From contig NZ_JAGQBA010000002.1 of NCBI RefSeq assembly GCF_024345395.1, positions 372,001 to 436,000 on the forward strand: a DNA stretch of 64,000 nt, in the 5' to 3' direction. Below, in pieces: positions 26,878-35,544 of the stretch. The first letter of the stretch is position 1; every line of letters begins with the position of its first letter. The notes below the pieces were generated by a model, which worked only from the letters and a program-made list of their open reading frames with translations, was not told the DNA's origin and did no database searches. The stretch is from Cyanobium sp. Tous-M-B4. GTDB lineage: Bacteria > Cyanobacteriota > Cyanobacteriia > PCC-6307 > Cyanobiaceae. The position numbers and the translations under genes are program-made.

Positions 26878-27894
26878 ATGTCCGCCCTGTCCGTTCTTGG
26901 CTCCAGCCCCAGTGCCGGCGCTGCCTCGGCCCAATCAGGCGGCGACCTAGTGCGCAGCTACCTGCGGGACATCGGCCGAGTGCCGCTGCTATCTCACGAG
27001 CAGGAGATCACCTTGGGCCGCCAGGTGCAGGAGCTGGTGGGTTTGGAGGAGCTTGAGCAGGAGCTGGAGGTGCAGCTGGGTAACAAGCCAAGCCAGGTGG
27101 AATTGGCCCAGGCCGCTGGTCTGAGCGCGCCCCTACTTAAGAAGCGCTTGCAGGCTGGCCGGCGTGCCAAGGAGCGGATGGTGGCTGCGAATTTGCGGCT
27201 GGTGGTGAGCGTGGCTAAGAAGTACACGCGTCGGAATATGGAGCTGCTGGACCTGATCCAGGAGGGCACGATCGGTTTGGTGCGCGGCGTTGAGAAGTTC
27301 GACCCAACCCGTGGGTACAAATTTTCAACTTATGCGTATTGGTGGATTCGCCAGGGGATCACGCGGGCAATCGCTGAGAAGAGCCGGACGATCCGGCTGC
27401 CAATCCACATCACCGAAACGCTGAACAAGCTGAAGAAGGGTCAGCGAGAACTAAGCCAGCTGCTGGGGCGCACGCCGACGGTGACGGAGCTTGCCGAAGC
27501 GGTGGAACTGCCGGAAGAGGAGGTGAAGGATCTGCTGTGCCGTGCGCGCCAACCGGTGAGCTTGGAGACGAAGGTGGGCGATGGGGATGACACCGAACTG
27601 CTTGACCTGCTGGCAGGAGATGCGGAGCTGCCGGAGGAGCGGGTGGATGGTGAGTGCCTGAAGGGCGACCTGCGTGCGCTGCTGGAGCAACTGCCGGAGC
27701 TGCAGGGGCGGGTGCTGAAGATGCGTTATGGGATTGAGGCTGGGGAGCCGCAAGAGAGCTCGGAGCCGATGAGCCTGAGCGCCATCGCTAAGCAATTGGG
27801 CATGAGCCGCGACAAAACTCGCAACCTGGAGCGCAAAGCCCTCGAAGGCGTACGGGCCCAATCACGCATGCTTGAGGGTTATCTGGTGGCTTGA
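26878..27894 (+). CDS. Group 2 sigma-70 RNA polymerase sigma factor
   Basis: 338 residues from the ATG at 26878. The frame is open far upstream, but that part is the antisense of rluB. Regions in order: region 1.2 [21 protein letters not shown]; region 2 [38 protein letters not shown] and [18 protein letters not shown]; region 3 [19 protein letters not shown]; region 4 [10 protein letters not shown] and [20 protein letters not shown]. The long acidic region 1.1 of the primary SigA is absent, which marks a non-essential group 2 factor of the kind cyanobacteria carry in several copies. The perfect inverted repeat just upstream suggests special control. Confidence 0.93.
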   Translation: MSALSVLGSSPSAGAASAQSGGDLVRSYLRDIGRVPLLSHEQEITLGRQVQELVGLEELEQELEVQLGNKPSQVELAQAAGLSAPLLKKRLQAGRRAKERMVAANLRLVVSVAKKYTRRNMELLDLIQEGTIGLVRGVEKFDPTRGYKFSTYAYWWIRQGITRAIAEKSRTIRLPIHITETLNKLKKGQRELSQLLGRTPTVTELAEAVELPEEEVKDLLCRARQPVSLETKVGDGDDTELLDLLAGDAELPEERVDGECLKGDLRALLEQLPELQGRVLKMRYGIEAGEPQESSEPMSLSAIAKQLGMSRDKTRNLERKALEGVRAQSRMLEGYLVA

Positions 27895-27915
27895 GCTGAC
27901 ACAGCCGCTTGGCTT

Positions 27916-27951
27916 TGCCGCCTATTCGGCAGGTAACTTGATATATTTTTT
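27916..27951 (+). terminator. Weak terminator candidate after the sigma gene
   Basis: TGCCG (27916-27920) pairs with CGGCA (27927-27931) around CCTATT, and a T-rich stretch (ATATATTTTTTAA) follows 9-20 bases later. It lies between two convergent genes. The stem is short and the T-run displaced, so this is only a candidate. Confidence 0.35.
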
Positions 27952-27962
27952 AAGTAGTTAAA

Positions 27963-28430
27963 TTAGAAAAACTGATCGAAGTTGTCGAAATCGACTGCAC
28001 TGAAGGTGCCTGCTTCCACCTGAGCCATAAGCCGTTCCAGCTGCACCCACAGGGCGCCAGCTGTGGCAATCGACAACACAAAGGAAACCAGCAGGGCAAC
28101 CCCGGCCGAGAAACCGAATACCTGCAGGCTGCCGCCAATAAACAGGGTGATGCCGATCACCACGCCGAAGTAAGGCAGGGTGACCGCAAAACTGCCAAGC
28201 GGTAGCAGGGGCAGGCGATCCTGTTTCCAGCCCTCCAGCTTGTTTTCTACCAATTTGGCGAAGGTGAGCCCGCAGAGCACGCCGATGGCCAGGCCCACAC
28301 CAGCCACTAGGTAGGGGGGCTGGATGATCTGGGCATATTCCAGCAGGATGTCACTCGCATCTAAATCGCCGTACATCCAGCCGTCCGGCAGGGCGCTGCT
28401 GTCCATGGCGTCGAGGGGCAGGCTGGCCAT
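27963..28430 (-). CDS. Membrane protein of unknown function
   Basis: 155 residues with about 20 soluble residues of an Asp-rich N-terminus, then several hydrophobic segments: PYLVAGVGLAIGVLCGLTFA, LGSFAVTLPYFGVVIGITLF and AGVALLVSFVLSIATAGALW. The C-terminal tail is acidic (SAVDFDNFDQFF). No known domain was recognised; the pattern resembles small conserved cyanobacterial membrane proteins. It lies 38 bp downstream of the periplasmic binding protein gene on the same strand, so it may be cotranscribed with it. Confidence 0.7.
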   Translation of the reverse strand: MASLPLDAMDSSALPDGWMYGDLDASDILLEYAQIIQPPYLVAGVGLAIGVLCGLTFAKLVENKLEGWKQDRLPLLPLGSFAVTLPYFGVVIGITLFIGGSLQVFGFSAGVALLVSFVLSIATAGALWVQLERLMAQVEAGTFSAVDFDNFDQFF

Positions 28431-28468
28431 CTGCTGAGACTGGTCTGGGTGGCCGAGACCCTAGGCCC

Positions 28469-29629
28469 TCAGGGTTCCCAGCGCTGGGAACCCAGGAAGG
28501 TGAGTTCGACGAAGCTGCTGCCGTTGTGGTCCTCGGGACCCAGTTGCACCCGGTAGCCACCAAGGTCTACATCGCGCATGGTCTCAAGCGCGGTCACAAA
28601 GCGTTGGCGGCTGGGTTCCGGCCCGGCTCGACGCAGGCCTTCCACTGTCATTTTTGCGGCAAGGAAGCCCTCCAGGCTGTTAAAGCCGAAGTGCGGTTTG
28701 GCCTGCTGGCGCCGCATCAATTCCTGGTATTCCCTCACCACTGGCACCCTTTCGTTCCAAGGGAAAGGCACCACCTGGGCGACGCCAATGCCACTGGCCT
28801 CATGGCTTTGCAGGGAGGCACGCAGGGCGCTGGTACCTACAAACGACACGTTCATCAGCTGGGCTGTGCTGCCGCGCCGCCGCATCTCGCGGCTTAAGGA
28901 GGCCGAGCTCGGGTAGGCAGCTACCACCAAAACTGCATTGGCATTGGCGTTTTGCACCATGCTGGCTGCCCTGCCGGTTTGGTTTGAGTTGCGCTCAACG
29001 CTGGCAGTAGCCACTGGTTTGAGGCCATGGCGTCTCAAGGCGTTGAGAGATCCCTTGAGGCCGTCTTGTCCAAAGGCATCGTTTTGATAGACAACCGCAA
29101 CGCGATGGCGGCCGCTGCGCACTAAGTAGTCGACCATCCGGTCAATTTCCATGTGGTAACTGGTACGCAGGTTGAACACCATGGGGCGATGGGGCTGGCG
29201 TAGCAGTTGGGCGCCGGTGAGTGGAGCGATCAAAGGGATTTTCTGTTTCTCAACCAAGGGCAACACCGCCTTGACGGTGGGGGTGCCCACATAACCAAAC
29301 AAAGCAAACACCTTGTCGCGCTCAACCAGCTGCTTGGTGTTGCGCAGGGTGAGAGGTGGGTCGTAGCGGTCGTCGAGGCTCAGCAGCTTCAGGCGCTTGC
29401 CATGGACGCCACCTTGGCGATTCACCTCTGAGAAATAGGCCAGAGCCCCTTGCCGGTATTCGCTGCCGAGCATGCCGGAGGGGCCGCTGAGGGCCGCCGA
29501 CTGCCCCAGCACCAGTTCTGTTGATGCCAGGCCAGGCAGGGCCAGCGTCAGGGCCAGCGCCACTGCGGTGCCTACTCGCTCACAAGCGGCTTTCGGCTTT
29601 AACTTCAGCAAACTGCAGCAGTTGGGCAT
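28469..29629 (-). CDS. Periplasmic binding protein, type 1 (branched-chain amino-acid/LIVAT family)
   Basis: 386 residues from the ATG at 29629; the frame continues upstream without stop, but only as antisense of the next gene. A signal sequence spans about residues 16-36 (VGTAVALALTLALPGLAS). The Peripla_BP_6 fold is clear: LVLGQSAALSGPSGMLGSEY at the mature start, FALFGYVGTPTVKAVLPLVE, IPLIAPLTGAQLLR, RHRVAVVYQNDAFGQDGLKG and ALRRHGLKPVATASVERNSN. Such proteins normally deliver amino acids or urea to an ABC importer, yet no permease or ATPase gene is adjacent. Instead it is divergent from a ligand-gated channel homologue, with start codons overlapping on opposite strands. Ligand unknown. 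Confidence 0.88.
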   Translation of the reverse strand: MPNCCSLLKLKPKAACERVGTAVALALTLALPGLASTELVLGQSAALSGPSGMLGSEYRQGALAYFSEVNRQGGVHGKRLKLLSLDDRYDPPLTLRNTKQLVERDKVFALFGYVGTPTVKAVLPLVEKQKIPLIAPLTGAQLLRQPHRPMVFNLRTSYHMEIDRMVDYLVRSGRHRVAVVYQNDAFGQDGLKGSLNALRRHGLKPVATASVERNSNQTGRAASMVQNANANAVLVVAAYPSSASLSREMRRRGSTAQLMNVSFVGTSALRASLQSHEASGIGVAQVVPFPWNERVPVVREYQELMRRQQAKPHFGFNSLEGFLAAKMTVEGLRRAGPEPSRQRFVTALETMRDVDLGGYRVQLGPEDHNGSSFVELTFLGSQRWEP

Positions 29630-30863
29630 GGGTAAGCGCAGGCAAAGGCCTTGGAACGTGCTGGCGATGGTTGCCGTTGTTCTGGCGGCCATCCTGGCAA
29701 TTTTGGGGATCGGGCGCATTGATGTGAGCCCGGTGCTAAGCCGCGATTCTTTGCGTCTCTCCTCCGCATCCCGCGCTCTCACCACCCTGCCCCTCGGCGA
29801 AAAGCCTGCCCTTGGTGTATGGAGCTCCATGCGGGGAGACCAGCTCAGCGCTGGCGAGGAACGGGTCGATCGGGCTGAGCTGGAGCGAGCCCCATACAAG
29901 GTGGAAGTGGGAGTGTATTCGACTAGCAATTATGAGCTAGATCTAACGGTGCCAAGCTATTCAAGTGGTGGCTATGTATGGCTGCGCTGGGAGGAGCCTA
30001 TGCAGCGTTATGTGGAAACTCATGGCGGAGATATTTCCAGCTTGTTTATTGTTCTAAATACCTTGCTTTCTGATAAGGATTCAAGCCTTAGGCCGGTGGG
30101 CGAAATGCCGGTGCGACTTGCCGATGGCGGCTACTATCAATTATTCACGTATGTTGGTCGTTATTATGTAGATAAGGCTAGTTTTCGCCACTATCCTTTT
30201 ATGAATATTAGCCTGCCACTTGTCATTGAGGCTAATGACGTGGATGGAGAGCTCGGTTATCAAAATCTCCGTTTAATTCCAGAGATTCGCAACAGCGGCA
30301 TGGGTCTCTATGCACGCATTATTGGCTGGCTAAATACCGGCTGGTCAATTGCGGAATACCGACACCACTACGCTACAAATTTTGGCCTTGGTGGCGAAGA
30401 AAACGACTACAGCCAGATCCTCTTTGAAATTTCCTATGGCACCTCTTCGTGGTCATCTTTCTGGAGATTGTTGTTGCCACTCTCCGTGCTGATGGCCATG
30501 GTGTTGTTGGTATTTAAGGTGCGGCCTGATGAGCAGGATGCTCGTGCCAGTATCCCGGTCACTGTGCTTCTTACGCTGGTTTTTCTACAGCAAACCTATC
30601 GTGACAAGTTGCCTGATTTGCCCTTTCTTACCTTCCTTGATCAAGTATATGTCGTTGCTTACGTAGTCACGCTGGCAGCGTTTGTGTTGGTGCTATGGAT
30701 TGGGCGTCGCTATGCCGTGATGGAATCGATTGAAGATCCAGCAGAGAAGCATGCACTATTAATGCATCTAAATCGCCTCGACGATATCTGGCCCCTAGTG
30801 GTAGTGCTGGTGGGTGGTGCTGCAATGACCTTCTGCTGGATGACGATCCCCCAAGTTGTTTGA
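29628..30863 (+). CDS. Pentameric ligand-gated ion channel homologue (Pro-loop receptor)
   Basis: 411 residues from the ATG at 29628. A signal anchor is at about 11-29. The periplasmic domain (about 85-275) has the hallmark strands VEVGVYSTSNYELDL (92-106) and YVWLRWEEP (116-124), the Pro loop DKASFRHYPFMNISLPLVIE (182-201), and GWLNTGWSIAEYR with YSQILFEISYG before the membrane. Four segments follow: M1 278-298, M2 about 308-325, the M2-M3 link LPDLPFLTFLDQ (328-339) typical of the family, M3 337-359 and M4 387-407. There is no Cys pair in the loop, as in prokaryotic members (GLIC, ELIC). M2 carries Thr/Leu lining but its ion preference cannot be read. The gene is more AT-rich than its neighbours. 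An internal ATG at 29667 would remove most of the anchor. Confidence 0.75.
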   Translation: MGKRRQRPWNVLAMVAVVLAAILAILGIGRIDVSPVLSRDSLRLSSASRALTTLPLGEKPALGVWSSMRGDQLSAGEERVDRAELERAPYKVEVGVYSTSNYELDLTVPSYSSGGYVWLRWEEPMQRYVETHGGDISSLFIVLNTLLSDKDSSLRPVGEMPVRLADGGYYQLFTYVGRYYVDKASFRHYPFMNISLPLVIEANDVDGELGYQNLRLIPEIRNSGMGLYARIIGWLNTGWSIAEYRHHYATNFGLGGEENDYSQILFEISYGTSSWSSFWRLLLPLSVLMAMVLLVFKVRPDEQDARASIPVTVLLTLVFLQQTYRDKLPDLPFLTFLDQVYVVAYVVTLAAFVLVLWIGRRYAVMESIEDPAEKHALLMHLNRLDDIWPLVVVLVGGAAMTFCWMTIPQVV

Positions 30864-30888
30864 GCTATCTATAAATTAGTTCTAATGT

Positions 30889-32556
30889 TTAAGCGGGTTG
30901 CAGTGTGAGCCTTGCCAGCATGCCACTCACCAACTTGCGGGGTGAAAAAGTACGTCCCATCAGTCCCATCAAGGCTCGCAAATCATCTGTGTGCAAGCGA
31001 TCACCCTGGACCAAGGTAAGCAGCAGCCGTTGACGCAGGCTGCCGCCTTCTGGACCCAACAGCAGTTTCAGGCCAGCTCCAGCAACTGGAAGCAAATCGG
31101 GGCTGGTGGAATCGTTTTCCACAACCGCCAATAGATTCTCCAGTCGTTCAAGCTGCAGGCGGCCGTGTCGATCAAAGAGCACCTCAAGCAGTTTTTCGCG
31201 CATCTCACTGGTGTCTCCTGCCAGCAGGCGCCGGGCGACGTATGGATAGGCAACTCGGATGATCTTGAAGCTGGGATCAAGCCGCAGAGCCAAGCCCTCC
31301 TGGCTTACCACCGCCCGAATGATCAGGGCGAAGCGAGCCGGCACCCGAAAGGGATAGGCATACATCAGCTCCGAAAAGCGATCGGTGATGGCTTTGAAGT
31401 TGAAGGAGCCCACGTTGTCGCCTAAGGCGCCACCAAGCACCTCCTCAAGGGCAGGAATGATTGGCTCGAGGTCGGCCTTGGGGTTGAGGAAACCCAGGCT
31501 GACGAAATCATCGGCCAGGGCGCTGAAATCCCGATTGATCAGGTGAACAACGGCACCGGTGAGGGTGAGGCGATCGCTGTCGCTGATCGAATCCATCATG
31601 CCGAAATCCACATAGGCCACATGGCCTAGGGGGCCGGTTTTGCCGGAGAGCGCAAACAGGTTGCCGGGGTGGGGATCAGCGTGGAAATAGCCAAATTCGA
31701 GCAGTTGCTGCAGTCCGGCGATCACGCCAGTGCGGATCAGGGCCGAGGGATCCAGGTTGCGAGCTTCCAGCGCCTGGCGTTCCTGCAACTTGGTGCCATT
31801 GATCCACTGGGTAGTGAGCACCCGCTGGCTGGATAGCAGTCGCTCCACCCGCGGCACTGTCACCTCGGGCTGGCGGGCGAATAGATCGGCAAATCGTTCA
31901 GCGTTATTGGCCTCGAGCCGGTAATCAATCTCTTCAAACAATGTTGAGCCGAATTCATCGATGATGTCGCCGAGGCCAAAGCCCAGGTTGAGCGGCAACA
32001 GCGGCGCACTCAGCACAGCTAACAGGCGGATGATCACTAGATCCCGCCGCAAAATTGTGGGCAGATTGGGGCGTTGCACCTTGACTGCCACCCAGTGGCC
32101 ATCAGCGAGCTGCGCTTTGTAGACCTGGCCCAGGCTGGCTGCTGCTACGGGGTAGTCGGGGAATACCTCAAACAGCTGGTCGGCCGGGGCGCCCAATTCC
32201 TGTTCAATGGTTGCTAGCGCAATCGCATGGGGATAGGCGGGCAGGTTGTCCTGCAGCTGGGTTAGCTGTTCGAGCCAGTCGCGCCGTACCAGATCGGGCC
32301 GGGTGGAAAGGGCTTGGCCCACCTTGATGAAGCAGGGGCCCAGGTCGGTGAGCGTAGTGAGAATGCGCTGGCCCAGCCGTTGCTGCACCTGGGCATTGCT
32401 GCTGTTGCCCTGCACCACCAACACCAGGGCCAGGCTGGACAGCTGCCAGATCACCACGATCAGCCGGGCGATCAGCACCCAGGGGCGCAACAGCAACCAG
32501 CGCAGGTCCCGGCCCGGGTCGTAACCCAGCTCCTTGGCAGCATCGGCGTTGGTCAA
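30889..32556 (-). CDS. ABC1/UbiB-family atypical protein kinase
   Basis: 555 residues from a TTG at 32556 (TNADAAKELGYD). The open frame runs further upstream but overlaps the next gene and is low-complexity there. Family motifs: the KxGQ motif in LGPCFIKVGQALSTRPDL, the Ala-rich ATP loop PVAAASLGQVYKAQL, VAVKVQRPN, the catalytic GYFHADPHPGNLF and VAYVDFGMMD. UbiB/ABC1 proteins support quinone (plastoquinone, tocopherol) metabolism at membranes. Two hydrophobic stretches occur at the N-terminus (VLIARLIVVIWQLSSLALVL). It is convergent with the channel gene and divergent from the decarboxylase-like gene. Confidence 0.9.
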   Translation of the reverse strand: MTNADAAKELGYDPGRDLRWLLLRPWVLIARLIVVIWQLSSLALVLVVQGNSSNAQVQQRLGQRILTTLTDLGPCFIKVGQALSTRPDLVRRDWLEQLTQLQDNLPAYPHAIALATIEQELGAPADQLFEVFPDYPVAAASLGQVYKAQLADGHWVAVKVQRPNLPTILRRDLVIIRLLAVLSAPLLPLNLGFGLGDIIDEFGSTLFEEIDYRLEANNAERFADLFARQPEVTVPRVERLLSSQRVLTTQWINGTKLQERQALEARNLDPSALIRTGVIAGLQQLLEFGYFHADPHPGNLFALSGKTGPLGHVAYVDFGMMDSISDSDRLTLTGAVVHLINRDFSALADDFVSLGFLNPKADLEPIIPALEEVLGGALGDNVGSFNFKAITDRFSELMYAYPFRVPARFALIIRAVVSQEGLALRLDPSFKIIRVAYPYVARRLLAGDTSEMREKLLEVLFDRHGRLQLERLENLLAVVENDSTSPDLLPVAGAGLKLLLGPEGGSLRQRLLLTLVQGDRLHTDDLRALMGLMGRTFSPRKLVSGMLARLTLQPA

Positions 32557-32586
32557 GGCACAGCAGTGGCTAGCTGGGCAGACTCT

Positions 32587-33939
32587 ATGAACGCCACCCC
32601 TCTTGCCATGGGCCTGCCGCTGCATCTGCCGGCCCACGGCCGCGGTCGGGGTCTGTCTCCTGCCCTGAGGAGCCTGCTGCGCCAGCGGCCGGGCAGCTGG
32701 GACCTGCCGGAGCTGCCGGAGCAGGGTGGCCCCCTGATCGATACCGGTGCCGTCGCTGAGGCTCAGCGGCGTTGTGCCTCCCAGCTTGGTGCGGAGGCGG
32801 TCTGGTTTGGTGTTAACGGCGCCAGTGGCCTGCTGCAGGCGGCCCTGCTGGCCCTGGCTCCCCCTGGCAGCCGGGTGCTGCTGCCCCGCAACCTGCACCG
32901 CTCCTTGCTGCACGGCTGCGTGCTGGGCCAGCTGCGGCCCGTGCTGTTTGACCTGCCCTTCGATCCGGCCAGCGGCCTGTGGCTGCCACCGAGTCCAGCC
33001 CATCTCGAGGTGGTGCTCGCAGCAGCAGAGCAGGACGGTCCCCTGGCGGCCCTAGTGCTGGTATCGCCCAGCTACCAGGGCCAGCGCGCCGAGCTGCCGG
33101 CCCTAGTGGCATTGGCCCACGGCCGTGGGCTGCCCGTGCTTGTCGATCAAGCCCATGGCCGCGGGGTGGCCTTGGCTGCTGGGGCCGACCTAGTGGTGCT
33201 CTCGGGCCAGAAGGCTGGCGGCGGTTTGGCCCAGAGCGCAGCCCTGTTGCTGCAGGGCTGCAGGGCTGATCGCGATGCCGTGGCCCGGGCCCTGCTGTGG
33301 CTGCAGACCTCCAGCCCCAGCGCCCTGTTGCTGGCCTCCGCAGCAGCTGCTCTCGACGACCTCACCAGCTCGGCGGGCCGGCGCCGCTGGCAAGCGGCAT
33401 GGCGCTGCGGCGAGCGCTTGCAGCGCCGCTGCCGTGCGCTGGGCTTGCCCCTGGTTGCCAATGACGACCCGCTGCGGTTGGTGCTGCACACCGCTGCCAT
33501 GGGAATCAATGGGCTGGAGGCCGATGCCTGGTTGCTGCAGCGGGGTGTGATCGCCGAGTTGCCGGAACCGGGGGCGCTCACTTTTTGCTTGGGTATGGCG
33601 CCGCCCCCTGGGCTGGTGTGGCGCCTGCCCCACCAGCTGCTGCGCCTGCGGCGTGCCCTGGGGGGACCGCCCCTGCCACCCTTCAGCGCGCCACCGCTGC
33701 CGCTGGTAGCGGAGCCGGAGCTGCCCCTGGCCGAGGCCTGGCGCGCTCCAGCGGAAGTGGTGGCTTTGGCGGCGGCAGCTGGACGGATCGCCGCCGAACC
33801 CCTTTGTCCCTATCCGCCGGGTATACCCCTGCTGGTGCCCGGCGAGCGGATCGATCTGGCTAGGGCTACCTGGCTGCGGCAGCAGCAGCAGCTTTGGCCA
33901 GGCCAGATCGCTGATACGGTGAGGGTTGTGGCCGGATAG
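32587..33939 (+). CDS. Orn/Lys/Arg decarboxylase-family PLP enzyme
   Basis: 450 residues from the ATG at 32587. The N-terminus LPLHLPAHGRGRGLSPALRS and the aspartate-type pocket PVLVDQAHGRGVAL match the fold-type I Orn/Lys/Arg decarboxylase major domain, as do VWFGVNGASGLLQAALLAL and VLVSPSYQGQ. The expected PLP lysine motif (S-x-H-K) reads VVLSGQKAGGGLAQSAALLL, with Gln in place of His before the Lys. The C-terminal decarboxylase domain is shortened (AAAAGRIAAEPLCPYPPGIP, LVPGERI). Length is near that of the short YaaO/SpeA-like bacterial type. Substrate unknown. It overlaps nothing and precedes a cbiT-like gene by 7 bp. Confidence 0.82.
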   Translation: MNATPLAMGLPLHLPAHGRGRGLSPALRSLLRQRPGSWDLPELPEQGGPLIDTGAVAEAQRRCASQLGAEAVWFGVNGASGLLQAALLALAPPGSRVLLPRNLHRSLLHGCVLGQLRPVLFDLPFDPASGLWLPPSPAHLEVVLAAAEQDGPLAALVLVSPSYQGQRAELPALVALAHGRGLPVLVDQAHGRGVALAAGADLVVLSGQKAGGGLAQSAALLLQGCRADRDAVARALLWLQTSSPSALLLASAAAALDDLTSSAGRRRWQAAWRCGERLQRRCRALGLPLVANDDPLRLVLHTAAMGINGLEADAWLLQRGVIAELPEPGALTFCLGMAPPPGLVWRLPHQLLRLRRALGGPPLPPFSAPPLPLVAEPELPLAEAWRAPAEVVALAAAAGRIAAEPLCPYPPGIPLLVPGERIDLARATWLRQQQQLWPGQIADTVRVVAG

Positions 33940-33946
33940 GGGGCCG

Positions 33947-34606
33947 ATGGATTCCAGTGCCGCGGCCGATCTAGGCCAAGCTTCCCAGCAGCCGACCTAC
34001 CAGTGGGATTTCGTCACCCCTGGGCTGCCGGATAGTGCCTTTGAAGACGCTCCGGGCTTCAGCCCCACCCCCATGGAGCTGAGGGTGATGCTGCTGGCCC
34101 ATCTGCGCCCCCGCGCCGATTCCCTGGTGTGGGATGTGGGCGGCGGCACTGGTGCCCTGGCCCTGGAAATCGCCCGGCTGATGCCCAGGGGGGCAGTGCA
34201 TACCCTCGAGCGCGACCCCGATGCCATCGAGTTGTTGGAGCAAAACCGACGCCGCTTTGGCATCACCAACCTGCACATCCACGCTGGCGCTGCGCCGGAT
34301 GATCTGGACCAGCTGCCCGCCCACCCAGATCGGGTGCTGCTGGAGGTGGGACGGCCCTTGGGTGATGTGCTGCTGGCGGTATGGGAAGCGCTGGTGCCCC
34401 GCGGGCGCTTGGTGATCAGCACCGCCAGCCTGGAGGGCTTGGTGGATGCCACCGATACCCTTGGCCAGCTGGCGGCCTGCGATGTGCAGGTGGTGCAGGC
34501 CACCGTGCACCGCATGCAACGGCGCGGCAGCCAGGCCAAATTGGCTGCGGCCGAACCACTGTTTTTGATTGCTGCCGAGCGCTCAGCTAGCTCGGAGACC
34601 TCCTGA
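33947..34606 (+). CDS. cbiT: CbiT-like precorrin methyltransferase/decarboxylase subunit
   Basis: 219 residues from the ATG at 33947 (MDSSAAADLG); an in-frame ATG seven codons earlier lies inside the previous gene. N-terminal GLPDSAFEDAPGFSPTPMEL resembles the P-x-T-K/P-x-E entry of CbiT. The SAM loop is SLVWDVGGGTGALALEIARL, followed by VHTLERDPDAIELLEQN and PRGRLVISTASLE. CbiT decarboxylates and methylates cobalt-precorrin at C-15. The usual K of T-K-xE reads P here (SPTPMEL). Cobalamin-type synthesis in the host is supported by cobB elsewhere in the window. Confidence 0.8.
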   Translation: MDSSAAADLGQASQQPTYQWDFVTPGLPDSAFEDAPGFSPTPMELRVMLLAHLRPRADSLVWDVGGGTGALALEIARLMPRGAVHTLERDPDAIELLEQNRRRFGITNLHIHAGAAPDDLDQLPAHPDRVLLEVGRPLGDVLLAVWEALVPRGRLVISTASLEGLVDATDTLGQLAACDVQVVQATVHRMQRRGSQAKLAAAEPLFLIAAERSASSETS

Positions 34607-34613
34607 TCGCCGC

Positions 34614-35537
34614 GTGTTGATACCTCCTACCCAGCCAGCTAAACCCCGCACCGCCACCTCCTTACCCCGGCTGTTGAGCGGCTGGCTGGCTGGGGGCTTT
34701 GGCTTCGTGGTGGTGATGCTTGGGGGCTGGTGGTTCACGGTGGCCGTGGGGGTGATCGTGCACTTGGGGCTGCTGGAGTTCTTCCGGATGGCCCAGTTCA
34801 AGGGGATCCGGCCCGCCACCAAAACCACCCTGGTGGCGGTGCAGCTGCTGCTGGTCACCACCCAGCTGGCCAGTGGCAGTGGCTTATTGGGTGGCGGTTG
34901 GTTTGCCGGTGATGTGGCCGCAGCTGTGCTGCCGGCCTCTGGGGCGGTGATCTGCGGCTGGCTGCTGTTGCAGCCGGTCACCGGCACCATCGCCGACATC
35001 GCGGCTTCAATTTTCGGGCTGTTTTACCTGGGTTTTCTGCCCAGCTACTGGATACGTCTGCGCGACCTGGCCGGAGACGCTCTGGCGCCCAACCTGGCCG
35101 GCCAGCCCTGGCCCGCCAGTGCCGGCCTCGCCCTCACCCTGCTGGCCTGCTTCTTGATAGTTGCCACCGACATCGGCTCCTACGTGATCGGCCGCCGGCT
35201 GGGGCGCCATCCGCTTTCGCCAATCTCCCCTGGCAAAACGGTGGAGGGGGCCCTGGGCGGGGTGGCCTGTGCGGTGGCGGTGGGTGCTTTCGGCGGCACC
35301 TTGATCGGCTGGAGCTGGGGCTGGCTGATCGGTGCGGTGCTCGGGGCGGTGGTGGCCCTGTTTGCCCTGGTGGGTGATCTCACCGAATCGATGATGAAGC
35401 GCGATGCAGGCCTAAAGGATTCCGGTGATGCCATTCCTGGGCATGGCGGGATCCTGGATCGAATCGACAGTTATTTGTTTGTGCCGGCGGTGGTTTACTC
35501 GCTGGTAACCCTGGTGTTGCCCCTCTTGCAGGGCTAG
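34614..35537 (+). CDS. cdsA: Phosphatidate cytidylyltransferase
   Basis: Makes CDP-diacylglycerol from phosphatidate and CTP for phospholipid (phosphatidylglycerol) synthesis in the inner membrane. About 307 residues with seven to eight membrane segments. The CdsA signature MMKRDAGLKDSGDAIPGHGG continues into ILDRIDSYLF near the C-terminus; SPGKTVEGALGG is also typical. The open frame starts at 34569, within cbiT; I choose the GTG at 34614 (next codon TTG at 34617 is an alternative), 7 bp past the cbiT stop. Confidence 0.93.
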   Translation: MLIPPTQPAKPRTATSLPRLLSGWLAGGFGFVVVMLGGWWFTVAVGVIVHLGLLEFFRMAQFKGIRPATKTTLVAVQLLLVTTQLASGSGLLGGGWFAGDVAAAVLPASGAVICGWLLLQPVTGTIADIAASIFGLFYLGFLPSYWIRLRDLAGDALAPNLAGQPWPASAGLALTLLACFLIVATDIGSYVIGRRLGRHPLSPISPGKTVEGALGGVACAVAVGAFGGTLIGWSWGWLIGAVLGAVVALFALVGDLTESMMKRDAGLKDSGDAIPGHGGILDRIDSYLFVPAVVYSLVTLVLPLLQG

Positions 35538-35544
35538 TGCAGGA

